Positions 49,520-60,706 of a stretch of DNA of 64,000 bases are shown one piece after another. The notes beneath the pieces were generated by a model. That model made no database searches and was not told the origin of the DNA. It worked only from the letters and a program-made list of their open reading frames with translations. The DNA comes from Rebecca billardiae RCC1528 (taxonomy: Eukaryota; Haptophyta): the NCBI GenBank assembly GCA_965240325.2, contig OZ251243.1:744001-808000 (forward strand), given 5' to 3'. Position 1 is the stretch's first letter; each line of letters opens with the position of its first letter. Position numbers and translations under genes: made by a program.

Positions 49520-50345
49520 AGCAACGCGCGGCCGTAGCGGCAGCAGCGGCGCCGTCGAGCACGCGCAGCAAACAAATATGCAGCGCGGGCGAGTCGACGG
49601 TCTGGAAAATGCGCGATCACGCCACAGCAGGCTGGCAGAGCCCGCCCGAGCTGCAGCATGCCGTAGGTGCTGCCCCAAGCTCTCGACTGCCCGTAAGCGG
49701 CGGCATGTGCGGCGGCGCCGGCGGCGGCCATGCTGCCACGCCGTTGCGCGCCGCGGGGCGCCGTCGGCACCTCTGTGGTGAAGCGCACAGAGCTCGAGCC
49801 CACGGGGGCTGGCGACCGTCAAACCGACACCCCATGACGCGGGGCTGCGTGCGCCAGCTGCGCGCACTCCGTGGGCCCACCTAGCCCGCTCGAGCAGCTC
49901 GCCTTGGGTGCGCGCAGCGGCTCGAGCACACTGGTATGGGACGCCTGCCTGCGGTGCCGCCGAGCACATGCGGCCGACGGTCACTCAGCACGGGCGACTC
50001 GACGGCGGCGAGCAGGCGCGACGGCCTCGCCGCGCCGCGGAAAAGCCTGCCCGGGCTGCAGCACGCCGTAGGAGCAGCCCAGCGCCCTCCTCCGCCCTCC
50101 AGCTTCGGCGCGCGCAGCAGGCCCGGCGGCGGCCATGCTGGCGTGCCCAAGCATGAAGATGGGCGCGGCCGGCCGCGCCGTCGCAAAGCGCGCAGAACTC
50201 GAGCTCGGGGGGGCGGACGGCCGCCAAACTGGCGCGGCAGGACGTGGCACTGCGTGCGCCAGCTACGCGCACCCGCTGCGCCCGCGTGGCCCGTGCGAGC
50301 GCCGCGCCTCGAGCACACGCAGCTGCTCGACACAGCCACGGCAGT
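49520..50345. repeat. Two diverged tandem copies of an about 405-bp unit
   Basis: The marker GCTGCAGCATGCCGTAGG (49650) recurs as GCTGCAGCACGCCGTAGG (50055), and CTGCGTGCGCCAGCT recurs near 49846 and 50250, an offset of about 405 bp throughout. On the plus strand both copies keep the same frame, giving PELQHAVGAA / PGLQHAVGAA and CVRQLRA twice, but a TAG at 49882-49884 separates them. A decayed two-repeat coding region is possible. The opposite strand is also open. Confidence 0.6.
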
Positions 50346-51516
50346 GTGGCTTGTGCGCGTGCACGTGATCAGTCTCAGCTCTGAGGCGCGCGCTCAGGAG
50401 GGCTGCGGCCGGGCCGAGCGCGATCTGCGCGGACGGTACAGCCTGGCGGCTCATGCCAGCCAGCCCAAAGCCCGCTCCGCCATCCGCGTCATGGCGCTCC
50501 AGCCTCTCGCGTGCTGCGCTGCAGCCGCGCTCGGCAAAGACGTCGCCCAGCCCGCCTTGCACGCGGCTGAGCAGTGGCAGCCAGGCGAAGCGTCGTCGCG
50601 GGCGAGGCTGCGCTGGGTGATGCGGCTCGGGTCGGTGGGCAAGTCGCACCCCGCCGTCGGTCGCCTCCACGCCTCAGGCTCGCTCGAGGTCAAAGACAAC
50701 TGCGCGGCGCGGCGTTTGCGCGGGCGGGCCGCGGGCGTGGCGGGGTGTACGCGTGCAATGTCACAGCCTCCCACACAATTTCAGGAGGGTGAGACGCACC
50801 GCCAGCGGCACCCGCACACAATCCCACCCTGCGCGAGCCACCTGCCGTGTCGACTGAAGCATCAGGCTCGGGCGCAACCGCGGGCGGTGCATGCAAGAAG
50901 CTCGCGAAACGCACCGCGCGCGCCGTGAGGGCGAAAGGAGAGCACCCGTCAGGGCGGCGAGGAACTTGCCCAGCGCCACGCGGAAGACGACCCCAGCCCG
51001 CGTCGACGCATAGTCGGGCCCGCGAGCAGCCTCGTCGGTCTTCGCCGAGTAGATCGCGCCGCGAGCCGAGGCACCGCTCGTTTGAGGCTCCGTCCGCCGC
51101 GAAGTCGCGGCTTCCACCCGAGTTCCACTGTCCGGCCGAGACCGGATTCGCTGACTCGAGCTGCGGACCGTCCGAAGCGTCACGGAAAATTCCAATCCTG
51201 CACTGTGTATATATATAGCTATATAGTCAGCCCGTCGGAGCACTGACTCGGTCGGTGACGGAGTGACGACGGTGACCAAGCCAGAAGCGGCCAACGGGCC
51301 GCCCCAACGGGCCTGCCGCAGAGTGCCACTGAGTCTGAACCGGTTCCACGCCGACGATTCAAGCATCATATATCATCGGCCAATCGGATGAGTTATACGT
51401 CGCGTATAATCGCGCCTGGCCCTGAGTGCAGCCTGAGCTGCTGCCTGCTCACGCGTCCCTTATTATATTGTAATATTCTTTGTAAACGGCACTTCTGTTA
51501 TAACTCTAAACTGTAT
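50346..51516. other. Possible plus-strand coding patch, otherwise nothing recognised
   Basis: Between about 50450 and 50720 the plus frame reads ACCAAAALGKDVAQPALHAA and VMRLGSVGKSHPAVGRLHAS, more protein-like than its surroundings. No family, start or stop could be fixed. Confidence 0.3.
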
Positions 51517-51603
51517 CTCGCCTGCCTGAGCTGTGTGCGTCTCTTATTCTTAGTAAACTGTGCCTGCCGGAGCTGTGTGCGTCTCTTATTCTTACTCAAC
51601 TGT
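51517..51603 (-). mobile_element. Two reversed 5' fragments of MITE-like family C in tandem
   Basis: Each fragment carries GAGCTGTGTGCGTCTCTTAT and ends at TAGTAAACTGT or its variant, the family C terminus. The two are back to back at 51517-51561 and 51562-51603. Confidence 0.6.
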
Positions 51604-51908
51604 AGACGCGCCGGCGTAGTGCGCCATGCGATACCGGACGTACGTACGTACACCGTATTCGCAGCTACGTCCAGCCGATTGTCAATCAGCCCGATCAAAG
51701 GAAAACCCGTAGGCCCGATTGTATGTCATGATGGTTTTTCCGCGGCCGCCGCCATCGCGCATTATTTCTCGGCGCCGTCGCGTCGTCGTCACGTTTTCTG
51801 GGGAAATGCTCCGGCCGGTCGTGAAACTCGGAGGCATCGTCGTGTCCACGGGCTTCTCCGCGACCCCGTGCATCGAGCCGTCGCGACGCGTGTGGCGGCG
51901 CGTCGAGC

Positions 51909-52675
51909 ATGAGCACCAATGCGGGTGCCGATCCAAAGAAGCAGAAGAAGAAGCTGATCATTGTCCTCGAGCGCGCCTGCCTCGAGACCGCCAAGGTGGG
52001 CAAGGACTACGTCCTACTTGACTGCGACAACCACAAGAACTTCCTGCTCAAGCACAAGCGCAACCCCGCAGACTACCGGCCGGACATCTTGCACCAGGCA
52101 CGGCGCACTGGCGCGCGATCCCAACGCGCACCGCCTGTGCACGAGTGCCCGCTGACTCGGACTCCCCGTCCCCGATGCGCGCCCTCCGGTTCCGGCAGTG
52201 CCTGCTCACAGTCCTAGACAGCCCATTGAACAAGGCTGGGATGCTGCAGGTGTACGTGCGCTCGCAGAAGGGCGTGCTGATCGAAATAAACCCTCAGATT
52301 CGCATCCCGCGCACATACAAGCGCTTCGCTGGGCTGATGGTGCACCTGCTCCACAAGCTCAGCGTGAGCGCGGTCGACAGCCCAGCCAAGCTGATGCGTG
52401 TGATCAAGAACCCGATCACTGACCACCTGCCGGCCGGCTGCCGCAAGATCTGCACCTCGGTCAAGGGGCGGCTCGTGTCGCTCAAGGACTACGTGCCCAC
52501 GCTGCCCATGGAGCCGCCCACGGTGATCGTTGTCGGCACGATGGCGCACGGCTCGGTGGAGGAGGCGGTCGATTGGACTGAGGAGTGCATCGCTGTCTCC
52601 GAATATCCTCTGAGCGGCGCAGCAGCACTGGGCAGGCTCTGCACCGCCTACGAGAATCATCTCAACGTGCTGTGA
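51909..52675 (+). CDS. EMG1: EMG1/NEP1 rRNA pseudouridine N1-methyltransferase, two exons, GC-AG intron
   Basis: Exons 51909-52097 and 52199-52675; 221 residues. Exon 1 runs MSTNAGADPKKQKKKLIIVL, then LERACLETAKVGKDYVLLDC, and ends ADYRPDILHQ. Exon 2 opens CLLTVLDSPLNKAGMLQVYV and includes EINPQIRIPRTYKRFAGLMV, LLHKLSVSAVDSPAKLMRVI, KNPITDHLPAG and the C-terminal YPLSGAAALGRLC. These are the hallmarks of the SPOUT-class EMG1 family, which N1-methylates a conserved pseudouridine of 18S rRNA and is needed for 40S biogenesis. The join HQ|CLL is fixed by family conservation and requires CAG|GCACGG as donor and CCGGCAG| as acceptor, a GC-AG intron of 101 bp. No alternative GT lies near the donor. 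Confidence 0.93.
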
Positions 52676-53101
52676 AGCGCGACAGGCTGGAGCTGCTGCG
52701 GTTTTCCCGCAGGTACGCGCGCTTCTCAGTGCAAGCAGTTGCCGAGGATGATGGGCACACGACCAGCCGTCCGCCTCACGCTGTCGTCGAAGAAACGCCT
52801 ACGGCTGCCGCAGCATTGGCAGGTGGAGCAGCTGTGCGGTACGTGCCACGTGGGCCGCCCCGCGCCACGTTCGCAGCAGCTGGCATTGACCGCCTATGGC
52901 GACCGATCCGGGCGGCGGACTCGGGACTGGGCCGTCGGGCCGGTCCCGATCGGCGGTGGCACCGCCGGTCCGATCGAGCCGAATAACCGATGCCGATGGC
53001 CCGATCGGGCAATATCGGCCATCGCCGCCATCATGGATGGGGCCATGAAATCATGATGAATCACCCTGCGAGTACTGCGACGCGGAGTACCCTGGTACTT
53101 A

Positions 53102-53102
<1 letters not shown>
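52676..53102. other. Intergenic, nothing recognised
   Basis: Several CCGATCGG/CGGTGGCACCG-type small hairpins near 52950-53000; no supported gene. Confidence 0.4.

Positions 53103-53178
<76 letters not shown>
53103..53178. repeat. (AT)n microsatellite
   Basis: About 76 bp of uninterrupted alternating TA. Confidence 0.95.
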
Positions 53179-53181
<3 letters not shown>

Positions 53182-54955
53182 GATCGGCTACGCCGATCTT
53201 CGGGTATAGTAAACAACGAAGTTGAGGGCGCACGGCCCTGGTATCTAGTTGTCGCGCGCGTTCTTCACGACTGCTGAATCACGTTGCGCGCGCGCCCCGG
53301 CCCGGCGCGTCGCCGTACACGAGGGCGACTGCGAGCACGGGTTAGACTGAGAGGGGAGCACGGCGTCGCCCGTAGCATATGCCACCTCGCCATCGTCGCA
53401 GACTCGCCGCTCGCAGATCTAAGCCTGTGGCTCGTCTCGTCGGTCAGGCAGTCAGGCATCCGTCGAGTGATGACTGCGTCAGACGACTGCGCGTTGCAGC
53501 CGCAGCCATACCGTACATACATACGCTCGATCAGCGGGACTACGCGCGAGTTGTTCATCTGCCTTCTAACGGTGCCGGCACGTGGCGCGACGATTCTGGC
53601 GTCATTATCACTTGACGACTCGACTGATCACGACGAGTGCCGTCATCGTCTGGCTATCGCGTATAGAACGACCGGCCGTGACGCGCTCTGCACCACGTAC
53701 ATTCGGACGCGGCAATGAGCAGCATGCACCACCGTCCGGCCGTCTCAGGTCGCTGTCGTCGGCAGCCAGCCGGTGCCGGGCACGGTGGCGCCGGGCGCTC
53801 GCAGCTGAAGGACCGCGATCAAGGATTGATTGCCAAGTCGTCAGCCGACGACTGGGAAGTTGAGCCTGATGCTGCCCGCTGCCGGTTCGCGGGACGAATG
53901 ACGAGCAGCCTATGGTCCGTGAACCTGCGTCAGCTCCTAGAACTCTTCCAGACGTGGTGAGGATATCCCTCACTGCGAACTCAGCCCTCTCGCGCTGACG
54001 CAGCGCGTAGACCTTGCGGCCTGCTGCGTGCCGCGAGCTATCGGACAGCGCGGCCCGCCGGCCGCGGGCCTTGGGCGGCGGGTCGACGGCTCCAGGCAGC
54101 TGCGGAGGACGCGGAGGCCGGTCGCATCCCGGCCAATGCGTGGGCATCGGCCCGGCGGTTGGGCCCGTCAGCACGTCGGCAAGCGCTCTGATGCCACTCG
54201 ACTCTCGAGACTGGCTGCCGAGCCGTGTCGCGCAACCGTGCCCGGCAAGACACGTGGGTCCGCGCCGAGCGTTCACCGGCCTCCGAACCCGCGCACGCCT
54301 ACCAGCCCAGGGCCAGGGCACGCGCCGTCGAGCTGCCCAGTCGCAAGCAGCTCGACAGCCCCGCTGTGTGCGCGCGCCCTGCCGGTCCGTCCGCTGCCCG
54401 CTCGAGGGCGAGCACGCGGCGCCTCACCTGTCGACCACGACAGCGCGCCTCGCGTGCACACTCTGACGGCGAGGCCCGGGATCTGGGCATGCGATGGCAC
54501 TACCCGCGCCTCCGCCAAGTCTCGGCCTGGCCGAGGGGTGCAACACCGGCCGAGCCCTCGGCCCGGCGCGCCGCCGCCAGCCTGAATGCGCTGAAAAGCC
54601 CCGAAGCCGTGCGCGGCAGGCCTGCGCGTGCGAGCGGCGATGGGCGTGGGCGGCGTTGCGCGGCGCGAAGTGGGCCAGGGGCATACGTCAGCCTCGACTC
54701 CGCCGCGTCGCGCGCGGCCGAGCGCGCGCTCTGCGCGCGGGGCGCGCGACGCGAGGCGGGCGCTCGCGCACACACACGGCCATCCCATCCGGGAGGCTCC
54801 GCGACGGCTCAAGCCCCGCGCCGCCTCCGCAACCCGACTCACGGCCGCAGGAGCGCCCGGCGCGAGCGGCCCGGCGAAGGTCGGGCCGCCTCCCCTCGTG
54901 AGCAACCCGAGTCTTCGTCAGCCTCTGTGAGCCGAAGCACCCTGAACCCCGTACT
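53179..54955. other. No supported gene
   Basis: GC-rich with long overlapping frames on both strands. The plus frame ending at 53960 (GLIAKSSADDWEVEPDAARC) looks somewhat protein-like, but it cannot be assigned. Confidence 0.35.
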
Positions 54956-54998
54956 ACAGTTTACTATGATTTAACGTGCACACTTGGTTAAGGCGTGA
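54956..54998 (+). repeat. Repeat family D head, solitary
   Basis: ACAGTTTACTATGATTTAAC through CTTGGTTAAGGCGTGA, the same as the head of the 36396-36770 copy, but without its body. Confidence 0.7.
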
Positions 54999-55357
54999 TA
55001 TCTGATGTAGTCATTAGGTGTGTATTGCGTACCCACCTCTTTATGCTTTGCACTTGCATATGTATGTGATTAAGGCGACAATCGTCCAAAAACGGACAGA
55101 GATGAGATAGGCAGAGAGCCCAGAAGTGACGGTTCGTTAGCTCGTACCATTATGAAACTTTACCCCCTTGATAACCGTATGATACTGACCAGGGCGCGCG
55201 GGAACGTCGATTCAAGCTACCCGCGCAATACCATATCGCGTCGCTTTGATGAATCTGAGCAGTGAACAGCTATCCAGAGAATTCGTTCGATATCTCACCT
55301 TTTTATAATCAGTTCAACACACGAATCTTGACTATCAGAAAGGTATCAGAGATGACT

Positions 55358-55604
55358 TCGTCCTATTTGATTCCGATTTCTTCTATTACTTACTATCCGA
55401 GGATTAAGGAGCAGTACAAACGCAATCATGAGCAGCGAAATGGACTCAAATGCTGCCCACGGTTTCACCTAAATCCACCTACAAAAATCCCCCAAATCCT
55501 GCGCGCATCCTCTTTTTTGATTTTGCGGAGCACGTGCGCCGCCCCCCCCCCCCCGGCTTTCGCTCACGCTCAGACCTTTCGGGGGGGGGGGGCCGTGCGC
55601 CATC

Positions 55605-55607
<3 letters not shown>
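55358..55607 (+). repeat. Dispersed repeat family F, copy 2
   Basis: Direct repeat of 2047-2285. It is followed at once by a (GT)n microsatellite at 55608, which replaces the sequence found at the same place in copy 1. Confidence 0.85.
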
Positions 55608-55659
<52 letters not shown>

Positions 55660-55701
55660 CACTACTGTACTGTCAGTACTGTGTGTGTGTGTGTGTGTGT
55701 G

Positions 55702-55734
<33 letters not shown>

Positions 55735-55735
55735 T
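55608..55735. repeat. Compound (GT)n microsatellite
   Basis: Two (GT)n tracts separated by ACTCACTACTGTACTGTCAG. The second is interrupted once. Confidence 0.95.
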
Positions 55736-56480
55736 CCTGCATGAAGAGCGAAGCTGTCTCCAAGTAGCATCGCCTATAGATATGCCGATGATGTATACTC
55801 GAGGTTGGGATTTGTTCCGGGCTGAACGGGATAAGAGCGACTGAGCCGCCGGTGCCACAGCGATTGCATGTGGTGGCAAGAAGAAGCACGACGGGAGGCG
55901 ATGGATCCTCTTTGTGCTTTGCTGCGCGGATGAGCAGGGGGCCCGAGGATGCCCAAGTGGCTCGGCTCGATAGCAGGTCGTAGTTACTAGAAGCGGCCAC
56001 AACGATAATGAGCTTGGGGCTGGCCGCTTGCTTGACGAATGAGAAGCTGCCTGGATGCTGATGGAGAAGCTCCCAAGAGATCAATCTCAGCACATGCTAT
56101 CTCGAGAGCCGCCAAATAAATAGACACGAGCGAGCCGTACCGTATAGAAGAGTTGGACAGGAGGCCATAAGGAGGTGCTGCCATGAGTGGTGATGAAGAA
56201 TGTAATAATAGCACATCACGATGATAGTAAAGATCTTGTCAAACATACTCCCTGGTGTTGTCTGTTGAAGGGTCGGTCGAGATGGTGGAGCAGCAATCAC
56301 TCGGAAACGTGAGCAGCCGGCACCATTGGGTACCAGCAGTCACCACCTGCAGGATCACGAACTCGCGGCAGATGATGGATTAAGCCCTTGGTCGCAAGCG
56401 GCACGCCTGCATCGCCTCCTTCTAGCCTCCGGACACACTCGGTTATAGCTGCGCTATAACGCCACATATACTAGCTTAAC

Positions 56481-56481
<1 letters not shown>
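55736..56481. other. AT-balanced intergenic DNA, nothing recognised
   Basis: Open frames are short and no domain is visible. Confidence 0.4.

Positions 56482-56526
<45 letters not shown>
56482..56526. repeat. (AC)n microsatellite
   Basis: About 45 bp of uninterrupted AC dinucleotides. Confidence 0.95.
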
Positions 56527-56527
<1 letters not shown>

Positions 56528-56812
56528 GCACACATACACAGCTGAACCGGTCCGGTCGTCAGCCGACTCGGACAGAGATACACTCTCTAAATAATAATAA
56601 CTACTGCTGCTGGCGCGCATCCGAGCTTTTGTATATTAATTTTACTATACGCCGCGTCCGCTGTGGGCCGCTGTCGCTGATGCACTCGTCAGAGCCGTCT
56701 CGGGCTGACTGTCCGCAGCTCGGTCGTCCCGGCAGCATCATGGACGAGAGTCGGGCGCCCTCTGCTCAGACGACATACGTCACTCGTAATCTCGCCGGCC
56801 TCGCCCATATAC

Positions 56813-57116
56813 GTGGGGTTATTGGTACAATAACTGATTGTCTAAGAGGACGACAAGAACGCCGGGCGCCAGCCCCGCTCATCAGCCACATCGCCCTCTA
56901 CCAGACCATCGCCTCAAAGGGCGCTGCTCCCGGACAAACAGTCTGTCCGGGTTGTTCTGCCGCCCAGGAGATCGATTTCCGGCGCCGGCCTCTGCCGCCT
57001 GCTTCGCCAGGCGCGGCGTGCGAGATGGCTCCAGCCAAGCTCGTCCTGCGTCGCCGGCGGCGGCGGCTCGCACGCGGGTGGCGCGTCGCGTGCACCGACC
57101 AACATCTTTCGGCAAC
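56813..57116 (+). repeat. Segment A, copy 1 (304 bp)
   Basis: Nearly identical to 57830-58133. It contains the imperfect hairpin CCCGGACA...TGTCCGGG near 56930-56955. Confidence 0.9.
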
Positions 57117-57635
57117 TCGGCGGTAAGCAACGCTCCGCATCGCGCCCCCTCGCGCTTCGGGCCACCGCCTCTTCTCTCTCTGTGTGCGTGCGCACCCTGT
57201 GGCTCTTCCGCACCCGCCCCGATCGCACCGTTCCCTCTTCGCCACATGCCTCCTCCTCCGTGGGTGCGCCCCCACGCGGATCGCTGCTCCATCTCTCCCG
57301 CCCTGCCTCGGGATCGCCCCGGTGCCAACGCCAGCCGGCTCCTACACAAGGACCGCTGGCGGCACACCGCGCGCCGGGCCCCGTGCGCACCCGCGGGCCA
57401 TTCACAGCATCCGCAAAGGCCGTCTAGCCTTCTCCTGCTTCCGCAGCGCCGCGCCTCGGGGCCGGCTGCCTGCTATCTCTCCTATTCGGGTTCCGTCTCA
57501 CTCGCACTGCCCCACCTGCCCAGCCCCCGCTGGCCGGCCCTCGTGCGTGCGCGACTCACACGTGCCTTGCCCCCTTTCCTTCCCATCACTCAATGGGATT
57601 CTCCTCCACGCGGTGCTCCCCAACACACCATGAAA
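57117..57635. other. Unique spacer between segments A1 and B1
   Basis: Pro/Arg/Ser-rich open frames on the plus strand but no recognisable protein. Confidence 0.4.
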
Positions 57636-57829
57636 CGGGATCACTCACGCACCGCGTCTCGTCGACGGCGAGCGGCATGCCCACCGCATCTGCTGCCGCT
57701 CGCCAAGGCATGAGGACACGTAAATCCCACTGAGTAGGAACACACGCAGCCGCCTCGGCATCGACATGCCAGGCGGCGTGCCCACCTTCGGCCAGCAGTT
57801 GGCGTCGGCGTTCACGAGGACGGCTAGAC
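57636..57829 (+). repeat. Segment B, copy 1 (194 bp)
   Basis: Matches 58361-58554. It is base-adjacent to segment A copy 2. Confidence 0.9.
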
Positions 57830-58133
57830 GTGGGGTTATTGGTACAATAACTGATTGTCTAAGAGGACGACAAGAACGCCGGGCGCCAGCCCCGCTCATC
57901 AGCCACATCGCCCTCTACCAGACCATCGCCTCAAAGGGCGCTGCTCCCGGACAAACAGTCTGTCCGGGTTGTTCTGCCGCCCAGGAGATCGATTTCCGGC
58001 GCCGGCCTCTGCCGCCTGCTTCGCCAGGCGCGGCGTGCGAGATGGCTCCAGCCAAGCTCGTCCTGCGTCGCCGGCGGCGGCGGCTCGCACGCGGGTGGCG
58101 CGTCGCGTGCACCGACCAACATCTTTCGGCAAC
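57830..58133 (+). repeat. Segment A, copy 2 (304 bp)
   Basis: Direct repeat of 56813-57116, about 1,017 bp away. Confidence 0.9.
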
Positions 58134-58360
58134 CCGCCCACCCAGGGCCCGTTGGTCTGGTGCTGGCGGCGGGATCACAACACCCGCCGTCCGACCGCCC
58201 GGTCTTGCGGCGCTGCACTTAGGGCTCATGTGACCCCCTGCCTCCCAACACGATTGGGTTTTTCAGGTTAGGTCCCCAGCAGTGCTGCTCCCGGGCGGTC
58301 AGGTGGAGGTTCAGTCGACGAGTCCGCAGGCGCTCAGCCTTCCGTCAGCGGACGTCCGCG

Positions 58361-58964
<604 letters not shown>

Positions 58965-59003
58965 GGCTCGCTCGGTGCGTCGCGCCGAGACCGCATCACC
59001 GAG

Positions 59004-59330
59004 TCAGGCTTGATGAAGCCCGTCCTCGAGCTTGCCAGCCACCTTGAGGCGCTTGATGCCGAGCTGGCGCGCGCGGCGGCCGCTCAGCCGCTGCTGGCGC
59101 GGGCGCTTATTCGGAACTAGCTTCGCGCGTCGGGCGGCTTTATTTCGGCCTCGGGCGCTTCGGCGGCTTATTCGCCTTCGGGGGCGCCTATTCGGCGCCG
59201 CGCCGGCGCCGCTGCCGCGCCGCCAAGCAAGCGGCAGCAAGCCCGCCCTGCTAGATTCAGACTTCGTCGGCCGGCGGCCAAATAAATCGATCGCCAATTG
59301 GCCCAACTGACAGACTGTCACAGGGCCCAA
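59004..59330 (-). CDS. Possible small basic protein (or C-terminal exon)
   Basis: A 108-codon minus frame rich in Arg and Lys (KAARRAKLVPNKRPRQQRLS, then QLGIKRLKVAGKLEDGLHQA, stop). The C-terminal 40 residues look like genuine helical basic protein of the nucleolar or ribosomal type, whereas the N-terminal part is less convincing. No family assigned. It could be a last exon. Confidence 0.3.
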   Translation of the reverse strand: MGPVTVCQLGQLAIDLFGRRPTKSESSRAGLLPLAWRRGSGAGAAPNRRPRRRISRRSARGRNKAARRAKLVPNKRPRQQRLSGRRARQLGIKRLKVAGKLEDGLHQA

Positions 59331-59743
59331 GCAGCAGTTGATGATGTTCGTCGTTTGTTGAACTCGAAGCCGCAGCCCACTCAGCCGCGCGGCCTGGCAA
59401 CATCAGTGACAAGTTAGTACGCGATGAGTTGACTATGAGACTACACTAACTAACGCGGTCGCGGCCCGTCGTCGTCGAGCCCGGACGAGCCTGGCCACGG
59501 TCGCTGTGCCCGCGTCGTGCGGCCGTGTTAGTCATGGTGGCAAGCCGGGAGTCTGGCGCATGTTGATATTGCACTACGGCTAGCTTACTCAATACTTACT
59601 CCCGGAGGTCTCGATCAGAGTCTCGTGTCAGATGGTAACACTAGACACTCACGGTTATTAGTGGCTCCGGCCCCGGTCCACCCCCCCCCCCCCCCCCAGC
59701 TCCGTTACGTCTTGGCCCCAAGCCGAAGTCAACCAAGCGGACC
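59331..59743. other. Intergenic with a C17 homopolymer
   Basis: No gene recognised. A run of 17 or so C residues lies near 59681-59698. Confidence 0.45.
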
Positions 59744-59944
59744 ATGCAGCAGAGTCCCTTCCGAACCCCGATTGATGACTTCAACGAGAAATGTCGCGCA
59801 TCCGACAACCTGAACCTCCCAATAGGTTCAGACTCTATTTTTACTATGCAACTACCCGTCTCTTACTCAGATTTCAGCACAGTCCGGGAGCGTTCCGGGC
59901 ACCTGTATACATATGTGAAAATGATACCCGGGCTGGGTATTTAG
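59744..59944 (+). CDS. Possible small ORF (66 codons)
   Basis: Starts MQQSPFRTPIDDFNEKCRAS and ends LYTYVKMIPGLGI. Its composition is balanced, unlike GC-driven frames, so it may be a real exon or a fossil. The 15-bp block TTCAGACTCTATTTT inside it (59827-59841) is repeated inverted just after its end (59950-59964). No domain recognised. Confidence 0.2.
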   Translation: MQQSPFRTPIDDFNEKCRASDNLNLPIGSDSIFTMQLPVSYSDFSTVRERSGHLYTYVKMIPGLGI

Positions 59945-60706
59945 TTATTGAAAATAGAGTCTGAACAGACTATACTGGAGGTGTGGCTGATGATCCACCT
60001 GGCCGTAATGTCGTCTAATGGACCGCCTGGGGTGGTCTAGGAGCTATTGTAGATCAACCAGAGGCGGCGATCCCGCTGATTGCAGTGTCAAGATGTCAAC
60101 GCTCAACTACTGACCGGACTGGGGGGGGGCGGTGGACCGAAGCCGGAGCCTAGTCACTACCAGCTATACGTGCTCGGTGCATGCCCGAGTGCTCAGCGTG
60201 CCCTCCGCCGCCGTCGGACACTGCCGCTCGGCGCCGCGGTTGCGGGCCCGTAAATCGTAATTGAAGTTGATGGCCGAGCTCGCCGTTCATCGATTCAATA
60301 TTAACGAGATTGAGCTGGCGTCGCCAGCAGCTTGAGCTTATCAGACGGCTAGCTGACGTATTAACGTATACCGTAGTGAGTAACAGACACAGTGATGATG
60401 AGCAGAATAAAAATGAGACTGAGTGGCGGCCGGCGCCACGCGATCCGCTTCGCGGGTTTCCGCGTTTTCGGGCACGTGTATCTGAATAACGGACAATCCG
60501 GCTGCATCCGCGCTGACTATGCTAAGGCCCGGACCGTCGTCAGCGTCAGGCGTCCCTGAGTCGAACCGCCGGCGGGCGCCAAGAGCAGGGGATCCATCGA
60601 TCGACTCGCACACGTCCACGCGGATGCCCCCGGGAGGTGCCCGATGGCGGTGCCTGGCAGCGTGCCGCGTCGCCGTCGAGTAGCCTCGTCACTGAGTCTG
60701 GACTCG
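59945..60706. other. Intergenic, nothing recognised
   Basis: Spacer downstream of the Ulp1-like gene. No supported feature besides a G9 run near 60121. Confidence 0.45.
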
